64,000 bases of DNA, from NCBI RefSeq assembly GCF_025567385.1, contig NZ_JAOQJU010000013.1, positions 29,954 through 93,953 of the forward strand, in the 5' to 3' direction. The notes below the pieces were generated by a model. That model searched no databases. It saw nothing but the letters and a program-made list of their open reading frames with translations, and was not told the DNA's origin. Of this stretch, positions 26,701 to 35,530 are shown piece after piece (positions within the stretch are counted from its first letter, which is position 1; every line of letters starts with the position of its first letter). Source of the DNA: Claveliimonas acetigenes. Lineage in GTDB: Bacteria > Bacillota > Clostridia > Lachnospirales > Lachnospiraceae. Position numbers and translations under genes: made by a program.

Positions 26701-27607
26701 GAATCTTTCCGTCTGCTGAAATCACTTCCGGCGCAGAAGATTTCCATGTAACAGAAGAACCCCTCGCTCCTTTGGAAGGAAGTTCCAAATCCTCAAACGT
26801 ATACTCCGGTAAGCTTACGCTGTCCGCGTCCGCCTTAAGCGACTGAAGCGCTTCCATTTCCGTGTAATTTTCCTTAACTTCCTCTTCCGTCAATGTCTTA
26901 TTATAGATTTTAAAATCTGTAACTTCCGCATCACAATACGGATCATTCCAGTTAGACTTTGCCAGGTAGCCCAGGACTCCCTCCTCATTTCCTCCGAAAA
27001 TATCATCCAGATTATGCGCATGATTCAGAGTTCCAATAGCATTTCCGTTCACATAAAGCTTCAGCGTATTGCCCTCGGAAGTTACCGTAACCAGACTATA
27101 TTTATGCGTATTTAACTGAACATCACCTACACCCGGAATGGAATTTTCCTGATTCACCGCATCCGTCTTAATTGCCACATTTATACTTCCATTGGCAAGC
27201 CGCGGATTGAAAAACAGATAATCCGTCTGAAATCCCGTTCCGATTGTCCACAAAAACTGGAACTGCGCAGTTTCCGGTCGTAATGTCATTTCAATTGTAA
27301 ACGCTTCCTGATAATTCAGGTCTTCCTTGATGGAAACCGGAAGCGCCACATAAGACTCATTGGTTCCCGGGAACTTCAAAACTGCATCTCCGTAAACATC
27401 TTGAAAATCCGTATCTTCGATATTGTACATTTTCGCATCATGGTTATTACCGGACACGTCTTTCAGATACTCCCCTTCATGGGTCATATCATAATGCACC
27501 GCAAGGTCGCTTTGGCTCTGCTCTTCTGCTGCCTTTGCCGGAACAGACAGTCCGGAAAAGGCAAGCGCTGCCGCTAACAGAAGGGAGCCGATTCTTCTTT
27601 TTTTCAT
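23726..27607 (-). CDS. SLH-anchored GH43 arabinofuranosidase/xylosidase-type protein (1293 aa)
   Basis: A signal peptide (1 to about 26) is followed by a LamG module (about 30-245), two aBig2 Ig-like modules, an N-terminal beta-propeller-like segment, and a Big4 module inserted just before the GH43 five-blade propeller (about 720-1040). CRADPQIV supplies the catalytic base Asp, WAPELHYF is the typical second-blade motif, and GPGHNSF is near the end. A PDPDPT-type Pro/Asp linker (about 1090-1115) leads to three SLH repeats. Family enzymes release arabinose or xylose from arabinoxylan or arabinan. It starts 12 bp after the stop of the paralogous gene at 27620, so they share an operon. Confidence 0.92.
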   Translation of the reverse strand: MKKRRIGSLLLAAALAFSGLSVPAKAAEEQSQSDLAVHYDMTHEGEYLKDVSGNNHDAKMYNIEDTDFQDVYGDAVLKFPGTNESYVALPVSIKEDLNYQEAFTIEMTLRPETAQFQFLWTIGTGFQTDYLFFNPRLANGSINVAIKTDAVNQENSIPGVGDVQLNTHKYSLVTVTSEGNTLKLYVNGNAIGTLNHAHNLDDIFGGNEEGVLGYLAKSNWNDPYCDAEVTDFKIYNKTLTEEEVKENYTEMEALQSLKADADSVSLPEYTFEDLELPSKGARGSSVTWKSSAPEVISADGKIQAGISGTTEVTFTASFKDSASGMAIDKNFKVQVIADGEQGRLEYVAEKFDLGITYVTDDITLPEEFEGLAISWEGNELITNEGKVTRPDEDTEVVLKAEFSYGGAKVSRNFPVTVAAKPAGYLATYIALYEYNMGSEEALKPTNFDENKETNYTNNERTDVMHYALSKDGKEYTALNHSKAVLYPTGLYKMGSPSLFRKPDGTYGAIASVDNNSTEILVYDSEDLIFFENQRKVELNTQGIIVKNPTVKYDNGTKEYAVFWEGGDGKSYKSVTKDFTSFSVPEAVQYQKETVSGTLPKYASAAESSQFELTAQEYDRLEKKFGDIYSTSVNGQVSVSADGTETEESFTWDGKENGSISVKPGSKITLPEQIQVAYNDGSDADMNIAWDDSALDLSKEGTYEITGTISSTSYESPLVECRADPQIVYNEKDGMYYFTGSYMNGDNEAGRGHYDSIILRKASTINGLKDAEEVRIWWGEREDGIAPGAYWAPELHYFGGKWRIISMAGWGADRQGIFTCEGDDLMDPDNWGFSGYIDVTETNHETQTSRVNNFDTTFFELNGTCYYVTPKGADWKGALWITTFDPDNPTVLTSDPVIISRGDMAFETNVLQNGQNIQEGSAVLFHDDKIFIAYACATVDQFYATNVIYADIDADLMDPDSWSKYPYPLLSTADLTTTVEDPDYTTGKKGSYSGTFGPGHNSFTVDENGNPVIVYHARAWGESYVDRDEDRYGLFDAGRHAYANSVHFGADGFPIFNMTAEQILSEELKTVTLTVKVEKAAEPDPDPTPDPDPQPTPDPTPDPDPKLPYVDVEEGDWFYDGAYYNYFAGTMTGTDTTHFSPYEILPRAQFATILHRMEGKPDAAYTNRFPDVPDGQFYSTAVLWAAEAKVVTGYTDSGYFGTNDPITREQMVVMMYRYADYKKYDISKSTDISSFSDAGQVSEFAEKAMKWAVENGIIEGKKNTDGSYRLDPQGSTSRAECAIIIQRFMEKFGK

Positions 27608-27619
27608 ACCTTCACTCCT

Positions 27620-30600
27620 TTACTTCGCAATCTTATCTAAAAATCTTGTCAGAATAATCGCACACTCTGCACGGGTCGCATTCCCCTGCGGATCGATAAC
27701 GGTTCCATTATACTTTCCTGTAATGATTCCGTTTCCTACCGCCCATGCCATGGCCTCTTCTGCAAATGCATTTACCTTATCAGCATCCGTAAAGCTGTCA
27801 AAATCTGCTTTATTGCCTGTGCTGTACCCTTTGTAATTTGCGTACCGGTACATCATTACCGCCATCTGCTCCCGGGTAATGGGATCGTTCGTTCCAAAAT
27901 AACCGGAGTCCGTATAGCCTGTAACAACCTTCGCTTCAGCCGCCCAGAGAACTGCATTAGAATAGAATTCTTTATCCGGCACGTCCGGGAACTTCGCCGT
28001 ATATGTTACGCCCGGCTCACCGTTCATCCGGTAAAGGATGGTTGCAAACTGTGCGCGCGGCAGGATCGTGTATGGTTCAAAATGCGTCGGATCCATACCT
28101 GTCATAATCTCTTCATAGTAGTTGTAAGCTACTTCGTTATAGAACCAGTCGCCTTCTGCCACATCTACATATGGAAGCTTCGGATTCGGCGTTGGCTGTG
28201 GATCCGGGTCGGGCGTCGGGTCCGGTGTTGGCTGCGGATCCGGGTCGGGCGTCGCAGCCTTCTCTACCTTCACCGTCATGGTTACTGTCTTGTTTTCAGG
28301 AAGAATTTCATTTTCCTCTGTCATATCCAGGATCGGAGCGCCGTCTGCGCCAAAGTGGACGATTCTGAGGAAGGTATCTCTTGAACCGTAAATGCCTTTC
28401 TTCGCATGATAAACATTAATCAGCGTTCCGTCCGTTTCTTTTACATAGGAGTTGTGACCCGGTCCGCAAAGTCCTTCTACAGAAAGGCCAGTCAATACCG
28501 GATAATTGCACTTGGTCCATGCACTTGGATCAAGGAAGTCTGTGTTTTCGTTCAGGTCGATGGTGGTCACTCCTACACAGTAGGTTTCATCGGTAGCGCC
28601 TCCGGAATAGGTCAGATACAGCTTATCGTCAGTGAAGATTGTGTTCGGTCCTTCTGTTACAAAGGTATGGTTTCTCTCCCATCCGTACTCGCAGTTCACG
28701 AATTTCACTGCATCGCTGATTAACTGATAAGGTTTGCTTCTGTCAATTTCACCAATCCAAAGATCAGCCGTTCCGCCGTTCTTTCCAAAATTACGCTGTG
28801 ACCACGCCACATAATCTCTTCCACCATAGCTGAAATGAGTCATGTCCAGTGTAATACCGCCGTAAGGCTCTGTAAGCGGATTGCCGTCCTTATTCAGAAA
28901 CTGATGCAGATCACCCCAGTCGTCATAATTCGTCGGGTCATCTCCGGTAAGCTTCATCAGCATACTCTGTACATTAAAACCGCTTCCAAGATTTACACTG
29001 AAGAACATATAAAGCTCACCGTCTAATACGTGAAGCTCCGGCGCCCAGTGGTTTGTCGGTGCATCGTATCCATACTCCGCAGCCTTCTCCTTATTAAATA
29101 CCAGATGCTCCTCTGCCTGGTTCAGCCCGGTAATGGTATCAGCCTCACGGATATACAATCCATAATTATTGTCTACTGCCGCCTCTGTCGTTGCAATGAA
29201 ATAATATTTTCCATTGTACTCTGTGATCGTCGGGTCAGCACGCCTTTCAATAAACGGATCATTTTCATCAGTCTGATCGGAAATCTGTCTCACCTTTCCG
29301 GTAACAGTGTAGGTTCCTTCTGTATCAAAATCTACTGCAGCCAGTTCTTCCTCATTCCAGAGAACCATCTTTTCCGCCGAAGAACCGTCTGAATAATTAG
29401 CCGTCACCTTTATGTCTGCCAAATCCACCGTCTCGCCAACCTTTGTTGTAACGGCAGGATTTTCCACGGTTGTATTCACCACTTTATCCAGTTTATTCAG
29501 CAGGTGTGTTCCTTCCTCTTCCGTAATTCCAACCGTATTGCCCGGTATTGCATACGGAATATCCGTCTCTACAGAACCGGCCTGTATCGGCGCAGAAACT
29601 TCCGCTTCCGTAAATGTCTGGAAATCCTTTGTCACATTTGCATAGCTAAGTCTGGAATCCAAACCTGTCCATGTAATACGGTAACTATCCTCCACTGCAT
29701 CATAGACGCAGGCCGGATTAGAAATACGCTCTGTATCGTCTAACCAGATCATTCCCACTTCCGTGTAAGACAGCAGATCTTTCGAGGTAAAGAACAGAAG
29801 AGTTCCCACTTCGTCCGCGGCCGTCTCTCCCTGCGTAACCCGGACTGCAAGCACGCCGAAGCTTCCGTCTTTCATACGGAAAATATAAGGTTCCTTCAAA
29901 AGCTTCGTCGTCTCTCCCTGGGCCTTGGCAAATAATACACCCGTATTATTTAGTAACGCCCGATAATCCTCTCCATCTTCACTGTATCCGAGATGCATAT
30001 TGTCAGATACATAATCGTTATACATTCCATCCTTGGATGCATCCGCTTCTCTTGTATAAGATAACACATAAGCACTGTCGGTTCCCAGAAGCTTTACCTG
30101 AAATTTCTTTTCCTTCTTTTTACCATCCAGTGTTACAGATGCTGTTAATCCTACATCCGTAATTCCTTCTTTTGACGGTGTGATTTTTCCTGTTTCTGTG
30201 TCAATATCTTCGCAGTCGCTTGTCCACGAAACCTCTGTTCCGAGAATTTCGAGCGGAAGTGTATCCTCTGCAGTTATATAATAAGAAAGATTCAGATACT
30301 GCTCCAAAATAATATCTGCTTTATCATTCTTCCCTATAACATATGCTGAATATGTCTTATGAACAGAAACGCCTGACAGTGAAAATGTCGCCGTCAGCTC
30401 TACTTTTGTCGTCTCATCCGCTGGTGTAACCTTTCCTTCATCGCTTATAATGTCCGTGTTTCCTGACTTCCATGTAATGACAGAGCCATTGACCGAACCG
30501 GCTGCCGGAAGCGTCATATCCTCTGTCACGGCAGAAAGATTCCCCAAATCCACCGCTGCAATATCATCCTCAATTAACTGAGAAGCATAGACGTAATTGC

Positions 30601-31363
30601 TTCCATCATAGATGGCTTTTACCTGGGCGTCTGTTAATGTCTGATTATAAATCTTAAAATCTGTCACGATGGCATCGCAATATCTGTCAGCACCCCAGTT
30701 TGATTTTGCAATATAACCTAACACATTTCCATTCCCTCTGAACACTTCATCCAGATCGTGAGAGTGATCCAAAGTTCCTTTCAATTCGCCATTTACATAC
30801 AATTTTAATCTCTGTCCCTCTGATGTTACCGTCAACACGCTGAATGTCTTCGTATCCAGTATCACATTACCGGAACCCGGTATGGAATTTTCAGCATTGT
30901 TCGCTCCCTGTGTCTTAATGGCAACATTGATATTGCCGGATGCCAGCCTTGGATTAAAGAACAGATAATCTGTTGAATCCCCTGTTCCGATGGTCCAAAG
31001 GAACTGATACTGAGCCGTCCGTGGAATTAAGGCAATCTCCACACTAAAGCCCTCTTTGTAATCTGTAAGACTGTCCTTAATTGACAGAGGAAGATCAATA
31101 TAAGATCCGTCAGCCCCCGCGTTCCCTCCCGGCAGCTCCAGAAAGGTATCTCCCAACTCCTCTTTGAAATCGGATGAGGATATGTTGTGCAATACAGCAT
31201 CATTTCCCTTTCCGGATTGATCCAGCAGCTTTGTATCACTATGTGACATATCGTAATGAGCAACAATATCATATGTTTCCGGCTCTTCTGCCCTTACATA
31301 AGATGGAACCGCACTAAAAACAGTCGCCGCTGCCAATAGCAATGCAAGTAGTTTCTTCTTCAT
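27620..31363 (-). CDS. SLH-anchored GH43 arabinofuranosidase/xylosidase-type protein (1247 aa)
   Basis: A paralogue of the next gene downstream with the same layout: signal peptide, LamG, two aBig2 modules, Big4 inserted before GH43, PDPDP linker, three SLH repeats. GH43 signatures are ERRADPTI (catalytic base Asp), NHWAPELHV and GPGHNSYV. The start ATG at 31363 follows AAAGGAGGAGAAGAAGGT. It is the first gene of the trio 31363-17819 and has its own extended -10 promoter. The two GH43 proteins have clearly diverged, so different linkage or substrate preferences are likely, but I cannot assign subfamilies by eye. Confidence 0.92.
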   Translation of the reverse strand: MKKKLLALLLAAATVFSAVPSYVRAEEPETYDIVAHYDMSHSDTKLLDQSGKGNDAVLHNISSSDFKEELGDTFLELPGGNAGADGSYIDLPLSIKDSLTDYKEGFSVEIALIPRTAQYQFLWTIGTGDSTDYLFFNPRLASGNINVAIKTQGANNAENSIPGSGNVILDTKTFSVLTVTSEGQRLKLYVNGELKGTLDHSHDLDEVFRGNGNVLGYIAKSNWGADRYCDAIVTDFKIYNQTLTDAQVKAIYDGSNYVYASQLIEDDIAAVDLGNLSAVTEDMTLPAAGSVNGSVITWKSGNTDIISDEGKVTPADETTKVELTATFSLSGVSVHKTYSAYVIGKNDKADIILEQYLNLSYYITAEDTLPLEILGTEVSWTSDCEDIDTETGKITPSKEGITDVGLTASVTLDGKKKEKKFQVKLLGTDSAYVLSYTREADASKDGMYNDYVSDNMHLGYSEDGEDYRALLNNTGVLFAKAQGETTKLLKEPYIFRMKDGSFGVLAVRVTQGETAADEVGTLLFFTSKDLLSYTEVGMIWLDDTERISNPACVYDAVEDSYRITWTGLDSRLSYANVTKDFQTFTEAEVSAPIQAGSVETDIPYAIPGNTVGITEEEGTHLLNKLDKVVNTTVENPAVTTKVGETVDLADIKVTANYSDGSSAEKMVLWNEEELAAVDFDTEGTYTVTGKVRQISDQTDENDPFIERRADPTITEYNGKYYFIATTEAAVDNNYGLYIREADTITGLNQAEEHLVFNKEKAAEYGYDAPTNHWAPELHVLDGELYMFFSVNLGSGFNVQSMLMKLTGDDPTNYDDWGDLHQFLNKDGNPLTEPYGGITLDMTHFSYGGRDYVAWSQRNFGKNGGTADLWIGEIDRSKPYQLISDAVKFVNCEYGWERNHTFVTEGPNTIFTDDKLYLTYSGGATDETYCVGVTTIDLNENTDFLDPSAWTKCNYPVLTGLSVEGLCGPGHNSYVKETDGTLINVYHAKKGIYGSRDTFLRIVHFGADGAPILDMTEENEILPENKTVTMTVKVEKAATPDPDPQPTPDPTPDPDPQPTPNPKLPYVDVAEGDWFYNEVAYNYYEEIMTGMDPTHFEPYTILPRAQFATILYRMNGEPGVTYTAKFPDVPDKEFYSNAVLWAAEAKVVTGYTDSGYFGTNDPITREQMAVMMYRYANYKGYSTGNKADFDSFTDADKVNAFAEEAMAWAVGNGIITGKYNGTVIDPQGNATRAECAIILTRFLDKIAK

Positions 31364-31396
31364 ACCTTCTTCTCCTCCTTTACAATAATTAATTCT

Positions 31397-31405
31397 ATTA
31401 TAGCA
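31397..31405 (-). promoter_or_regulatory. Extended -10 promoter of the GH43/GH127 trio
   Basis: On the minus strand TGCTATAAT (TG-N-TATAAT) lies 34 bp upstream of the ATG at 31363. No convincing -35 is visible. It follows the terminator of the GH10 operon. Confidence 0.5.
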
Positions 31406-31440
31406 ACACTTTTTATGTTTCTCCCTAAAAAACCAGACAA

Positions 31441-31483
31441 AAAAACCATGAAAATCTATAATTCATAAAACTTCCATGGCTTT
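31441..31483 (-). terminator. Terminator of the GH10 operon
   Basis: On the minus strand AAAGCCATGGAA pairs (with wobbles) with TTTCATGGTTTT after an AT-rich loop of about 18 bases, followed by a T-run. It lies about 20 bp past the GH10 stop codon. Confidence 0.55.
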
Positions 31484-31500
31484 CTATATGATACTTATTT

Positions 31501-33264
31501 TTATATACTATCGTCCAGAATTGAGCCAAAAAATGCCGGTTTTGGATTCAGTTCTTCATCAAACAATAATGGATAATGGGTTTCTCCGCCGTTATTCAGC
31601 CAGGTACGGCTGTCGTTCAATCCCCAGAAAGTAACATTCGTTATATTGACAATCCCTTCGTCGTCAAGCTGCTTTAATGTACGGAAAATCTCTTTATAAC
31701 GTGCCGACAATTTCTGCTGCCCTTCCACAGAATTATCCGTCTGTTGAATGTCCAGCTCGGTAATCTGAATTTCCAGTCCCATCTGCGCAAATTTCCGAAT
31801 AGTGTTTTCATAATTCTGCACCGATGGATATTCCAGAAGAATGTGGCTTTGCATTCCAATTCCGTCTATCAAACCTTCTTCCTGCAATTTTCCTGCCATC
31901 TCACAGATTGCCGCATCCTTTTCGTAGCAATTAAAGTCATTGTAGAAGAGCTTCTGCTGTGGATCCGCATACTTTCTTGCATAGGAAAAAGCCTTTTCCA
32001 CATAGTCCGCTCCGATAATCTGATACCAGTAGTTTCCTTCCGCAAGCATCTGTCCTTCTTCCGGCGAATTGGCATCGATAGCTTCATTTACCACATCCCA
32101 GCAGGTGATAAGCCCCGGATAATTGCTGTTAAAATATGTCATTACCTGACAGATATAGTTTTCCATTCGCTTAAGCATGACATCCCTGGATACCAAAGGC
32201 GCGTCCGGTGCGTCGCTGAATCCTTCTGTAAAAAGCCATTTCGGCGTCTGCTTATACCAGACCAGCGTATGGCCCCGAAGTTTCATCCCGTTTTCTTCTG
32301 CAAACTCAAGAAGCGGAATTGCTTCTGTCACTTCTATAACAGGGTATTCTTCTTCCCCTCTCGCCACAGTCTTCTGATGGTTCAAAAGAGCTGCGGGCTT
32401 CATAGCATTTTCACAAGTCATGTAAGAAAACTGTTCCTGAATCAGCGTTCTTTCCTTTTCGCCGTTAAGCGTTCTCGGCTCAAGCGCCACTCCTATGGAA
32501 AAATTGTCAGCGTATAGCTCCCGCATCCGGTAAAGAATTCCGGTTTCTTTATATTGTTCGTAGAAATTCCGTTCTCCTTCCTCCGGCATCGTTACGCTTA
32601 CTTCCAGGAGTTTACAGAATCGCTGAATCATTGCCGCGCACTCAGCGCGGTTTGCCGTTCCCTGCGGATTCAGCCGTCCCCGGTCTCCTGTAATAATCCG
32701 GCTTGCTGCCGCCCACGCCATCGCATCCTTTGCATAACCGCTTACCTTTCCTTCATCCGGGAAATCTGACAGTTCTGCCCGGCCGGAAACATCCATCTCT
32801 TTACTCTTTGCATAGCGGTAGAGTATCACGGCCAGCTCTTCACGGGAAATATTTTTCCCCGGCTCAAAAAGCCCTGTATCCGTATATCCGGTGATAATCT
32901 TGTTTTCATTCGCCCATATAACAGCTTCCGAATAGAACTCTCCCTGCGGCACATCCGAGAATTTTTCCTTATATACCACATCCGGGGTATTTTCCATTCT
33001 GTAAATGATGGTTGCAACATGTGCTCTTTTCAGTTCCGTTGCCGGTTCAAACATCGTCTGTGTCATACCGGTCATAATTCCCTGCGAACTCACGTAATTC
33101 ACAACCTCATAATACCAGTCGTCTTCTGTTACATCCTGAAATTTTATTCCCCCCTGCTCTTCCGATGCATAAACCGGGAAATCTATAAGTCCCGCGGCTG
33201 CCGGGACAGTCAGCGTCACCGCCATCAGCACCGCCGCGCATCTCTTAAATATTCTTATCTTCAA
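31501..33264 (-). CDS. GH10 endo-1,4-beta-xylanase with N-terminal SLH repeats
   Basis: This enzyme hydrolyses the xylan backbone. I propose a TTG start at 33264: AAGGAG lies about 11 bases upstream and the frame then begins with a good signal peptide (LKIRIFKRCAAVLMAV...). The only ATG further upstream (33327) is deep inside the previous gene. Three SLH repeats come directly after the signal peptide (about 40-220), unlike all other SLH enzymes here, where they are C-terminal. The GH10 barrel follows; the acid/base Glu is in WDVVNEA (about 394) and the nucleophile in ITELD (about 503). The start overlaps the upstream CBM gene by 20 bp, implying translational coupling. It is the last gene of the operon running from the solute-binding protein at 42654. 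Confidence 0.93.
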   Translation of the reverse strand: MKIRIFKRCAAVLMAVTLTVPAAAGLIDFPVYASEEQGGIKFQDVTEDDWYYEVVNYVSSQGIMTGMTQTMFEPATELKRAHVATIIYRMENTPDVVYKEKFSDVPQGEFYSEAVIWANENKIITGYTDTGLFEPGKNISREELAVILYRYAKSKEMDVSGRAELSDFPDEGKVSGYAKDAMAWAAASRIITGDRGRLNPQGTANRAECAAMIQRFCKLLEVSVTMPEEGERNFYEQYKETGILYRMRELYADNFSIGVALEPRTLNGEKERTLIQEQFSYMTCENAMKPAALLNHQKTVARGEEEYPVIEVTEAIPLLEFAEENGMKLRGHTLVWYKQTPKWLFTEGFSDAPDAPLVSRDVMLKRMENYICQVMTYFNSNYPGLITCWDVVNEAIDANSPEEGQMLAEGNYWYQIIGADYVEKAFSYARKYADPQQKLFYNDFNCYEKDAAICEMAGKLQEEGLIDGIGMQSHILLEYPSVQNYENTIRKFAQMGLEIQITELDIQQTDNSVEGQQKLSARYKEIFRTLKQLDDEGIVNITNVTFWGLNDSRTWLNNGGETHYPLLFDEELNPKPAFFGSILDDSI

Positions 33265-35530
33265 ATTTTCTAATCTCCTTTTTACGCTTTTTTTGTATAC
33301 CAATCCCTCCCACAGAAAGGATTCCAATTGTTAATGCACAGACAGACACCTGCTTCCATGGAATCTTCTTTACCGTCTCAATGTAAGTCTGACCCAGATT
33401 CTTGATCCAAACCGGTCCTGATTCTTTCTTTTCTTTATCAGGCTGCGCGGCAGGCTGCATATCCGACTTTAATTCCACATCATCGATTAAAAAGGCAAGC
33501 TCCGGATCCGTCGCTTCAAAATAAAGGACAATTTTTCCGGTCTTTTCCCTCACCAAATATTCTCCTGTAACCTGGGTCCATTCGCCTTTCTTTATATCGG
33601 AACCCGCCGCAATCCAGTGATAGGAAATCTCGCCAGCCGCATCCTCTTCCTGTATGCAAAACCGAATCTCCTGCGGTTCGCTCTTCTCATGTTTTGTCCA
33701 GAAGGAAACATGCAAGTATTTTCCCTGCAGACCGGCGTCGGTAAAGTCCCTCTCTACTCCATGCCAGCTCAATGTTCTTCCGCTTACGGAAAGTGCTTTA
33801 CTGCCGCCGTGTGCCTGGCTGGAAATTGCAGCTTTCCCCTCACCACGGTTATCAAAAAACGGGCTGCCATCTTCAAAATCAATCGTCAGAACAGAGAAAG
33901 GCGCTACACTGCTTCTCTTCTGTTCCGCCGCCGCGGATGCGCCGCCGTCTGTATTGCTGCCGTCCGGCGCTTCTGATTCCTCAATCCACTGCGTCGTCTG
34001 CAGATTCACGTCATCAATTACAAAAGACGCAGAAGAATCAGAACTTTCAAAGTAAATCATCGGGCAAACGGTCTGCGGCTGTATATTCACACCGCCTTCC
34101 AGGGAAATCCAATTACCGGGAAGGGTTTCTCCGCCCGCAATCCTTGTATAACTCACATTTCCTTCTGCATCCGTCTCCTGCAGTGTCAGATAAATATCTG
34201 CTATACGGGAAGAGGTGTTCTTAACCCAGAAGGATGACCGAAGTCCTTTTCCTTCCAGCGATGCCTGCGAAAGATCTTTCTCCACTCCGTGCCAATTCTG
34301 TGTCCTTCCGGTTACGGCAAGTGCTTTCTCTCCCCGGAAAGCATCCGGCACAACTTCTCCCTTTGCATCACCTCTGTCCGTAAACCAAGGGTTCCCATCT
34401 TCAAAATCAATCAGAAGATTTTCAAACGGAGTAACCGGATCTGATGGGGTAACCGGATCCAGCGGCTGAACCGGATTTGCTGCCTTCCCGGCTGCCAGGC
34501 TCACACAATCTACAATAAAAGGATCCGTTCCTTCCACTTCTATATAAACTGCCGCGGATGCGACTCCCTGTCCAATCGTATATCCATTCTCACAGGAAAG
34601 ACTGACCCAGCTTCCCGCTTCCGCTTCCACCCACGCAAGCGTCTGGTATTCCTGCGTTCCATCCTCTTTTGTCAGCCGCAGCGTAATCGCAGCGCGGCGC
34701 TGCTTTTCTGACAGATTCTTAACCAACGCCGCTGCAGAAACGGAAGTTCCGGAAAGCGTCTCTCCCTTTTCTAAAAACGCAGACACATCTTTTAACGGTC
34801 CTTCATAGCTCTCTGAGCGATTACTTACGAGAAGTCCCGCGCTTCCCTGATATCCTTCGCTCCGGGTAATCTGAAGTTCCGGATTACCCATCTTATCAAA
34901 ATAAATCTGCCCATCTTCAAAATCAATTGTTCTTCCACCGGGCTCCCCGATATCAACTTCCGGTTCCTCTACTTTTTCCTCCGTCTCTATCGTGATTTCC
35001 ACCTGGTCAATACTAAAAGAAACTCCCACTTCCTTCGTTTCAAAATAAAGAACCGGAATCCGTGTATTCGAAGCCACCGTAATTGTGCCCGACAGTTGTT
35101 TCCATTCTCCCGGAGCTATTACCACATCCCCTTGTATCCAACTATAAGCGGTTGTCCCGTCTGTCTTTTCCTCCTGAAGCGTCATATGAGAGGTAATCTC
35201 ATAGGCCTCATTATTCCTGACATAAGCGGAAACCTTCAATACATCATTTCCGGAAACCAGGTCCGACAGATCCTTCTGCGCTCCGTTCCAGCTTTCTGTG
35301 CCTCCGCTTACCGACAAATAATTTCCTGACCAGGCGTTCTCATCTGTCACAACCGCCACCGCCGCTCCGCGGCCGGTAAAACCGCCGTCTCCATCTTCAA
35401 AGTCCACCGTAATCGCTTTCGTCTGCGCTGTGGCAGGCATAACCGGCACTTCCGCCGTTCCCAGAAGAATCGCCACAAAAAGGATCCGGGCAAGCTTTTT
35501 CTGCCATTTCTGATATCCGGCTGTTCTCAT
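33245..35530 (-). CDS. Membrane-anchored protein with four CenC-type carbohydrate-binding modules
   Basis: A 761-residue surface protein with no catalytic domain. The signal peptide covers about 1-36. Four CBM4/9 (CenC)-type repeats follow, each starting with a (I/L)xxDFEDG motif and ending ...FxIDxV: about 38-185, 197-345, 370-515 and 545-690. A Pro/Ser-rich stretch between modules 2 and 3 acts as a linker. The C-terminus has one membrane helix (VSVCALTIGILSVGGIGI) followed by KKRKKEIRK but no LPXTG, so it is probably held in the membrane. Modules of this type commonly bind xylan or beta-glucan. The start overlaps the upstream lipoprotein stop by 4 bp and its stop overlaps the xylanase start by 20 bp, so it probably presents xylan to that enzyme. 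Confidence 0.88.
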   Translation of the reverse strand: MRTAGYQKWQKKLARILFVAILLGTAEVPVMPATAQTKAITVDFEDGDGGFTGRGAAVAVVTDENAWSGNYLSVSGGTESWNGAQKDLSDLVSGNDVLKVSAYVRNNEAYEITSHMTLQEEKTDGTTAYSWIQGDVVIAPGEWKQLSGTITVASNTRIPVLYFETKEVGVSFSIDQVEITIETEEKVEEPEVDIGEPGGRTIDFEDGQIYFDKMGNPELQITRSEGYQGSAGLLVSNRSESYEGPLKDVSAFLEKGETLSGTSVSAAALVKNLSEKQRRAAITLRLTKEDGTQEYQTLAWVEAEAGSWVSLSCENGYTIGQGVASAAVYIEVEGTDPFIVDCVSLAAGKAANPVQPLDPVTPSDPVTPFENLLIDFEDGNPWFTDRGDAKGEVVPDAFRGEKALAVTGRTQNWHGVEKDLSQASLEGKGLRSSFWVKNTSSRIADIYLTLQETDAEGNVSYTRIAGGETLPGNWISLEGGVNIQPQTVCPMIYFESSDSSASFVIDDVNLQTTQWIEESEAPDGSNTDGGASAAAEQKRSSVAPFSVLTIDFEDGSPFFDNRGEGKAAISSQAHGGSKALSVSGRTLSWHGVERDFTDAGLQGKYLHVSFWTKHEKSEPQEIRFCIQEEDAAGEISYHWIAAGSDIKKGEWTQVTGEYLVREKTGKIVLYFEATDPELAFLIDDVELKSDMQPAAQPDKEKKESGPVWIKNLGQTYIETVKKIPWKQVSVCALTIGILSVGGIGIQKKRKKEIRKFEDKNI

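Noticed and set aside
33245..33420. Possible sortase anchor at the C-terminus of the four-CBM protein
   Set aside because: There is a hydrophobic helix and a basic tail but no LPXTG-like motif before it, so a plain membrane anchor is the better reading.
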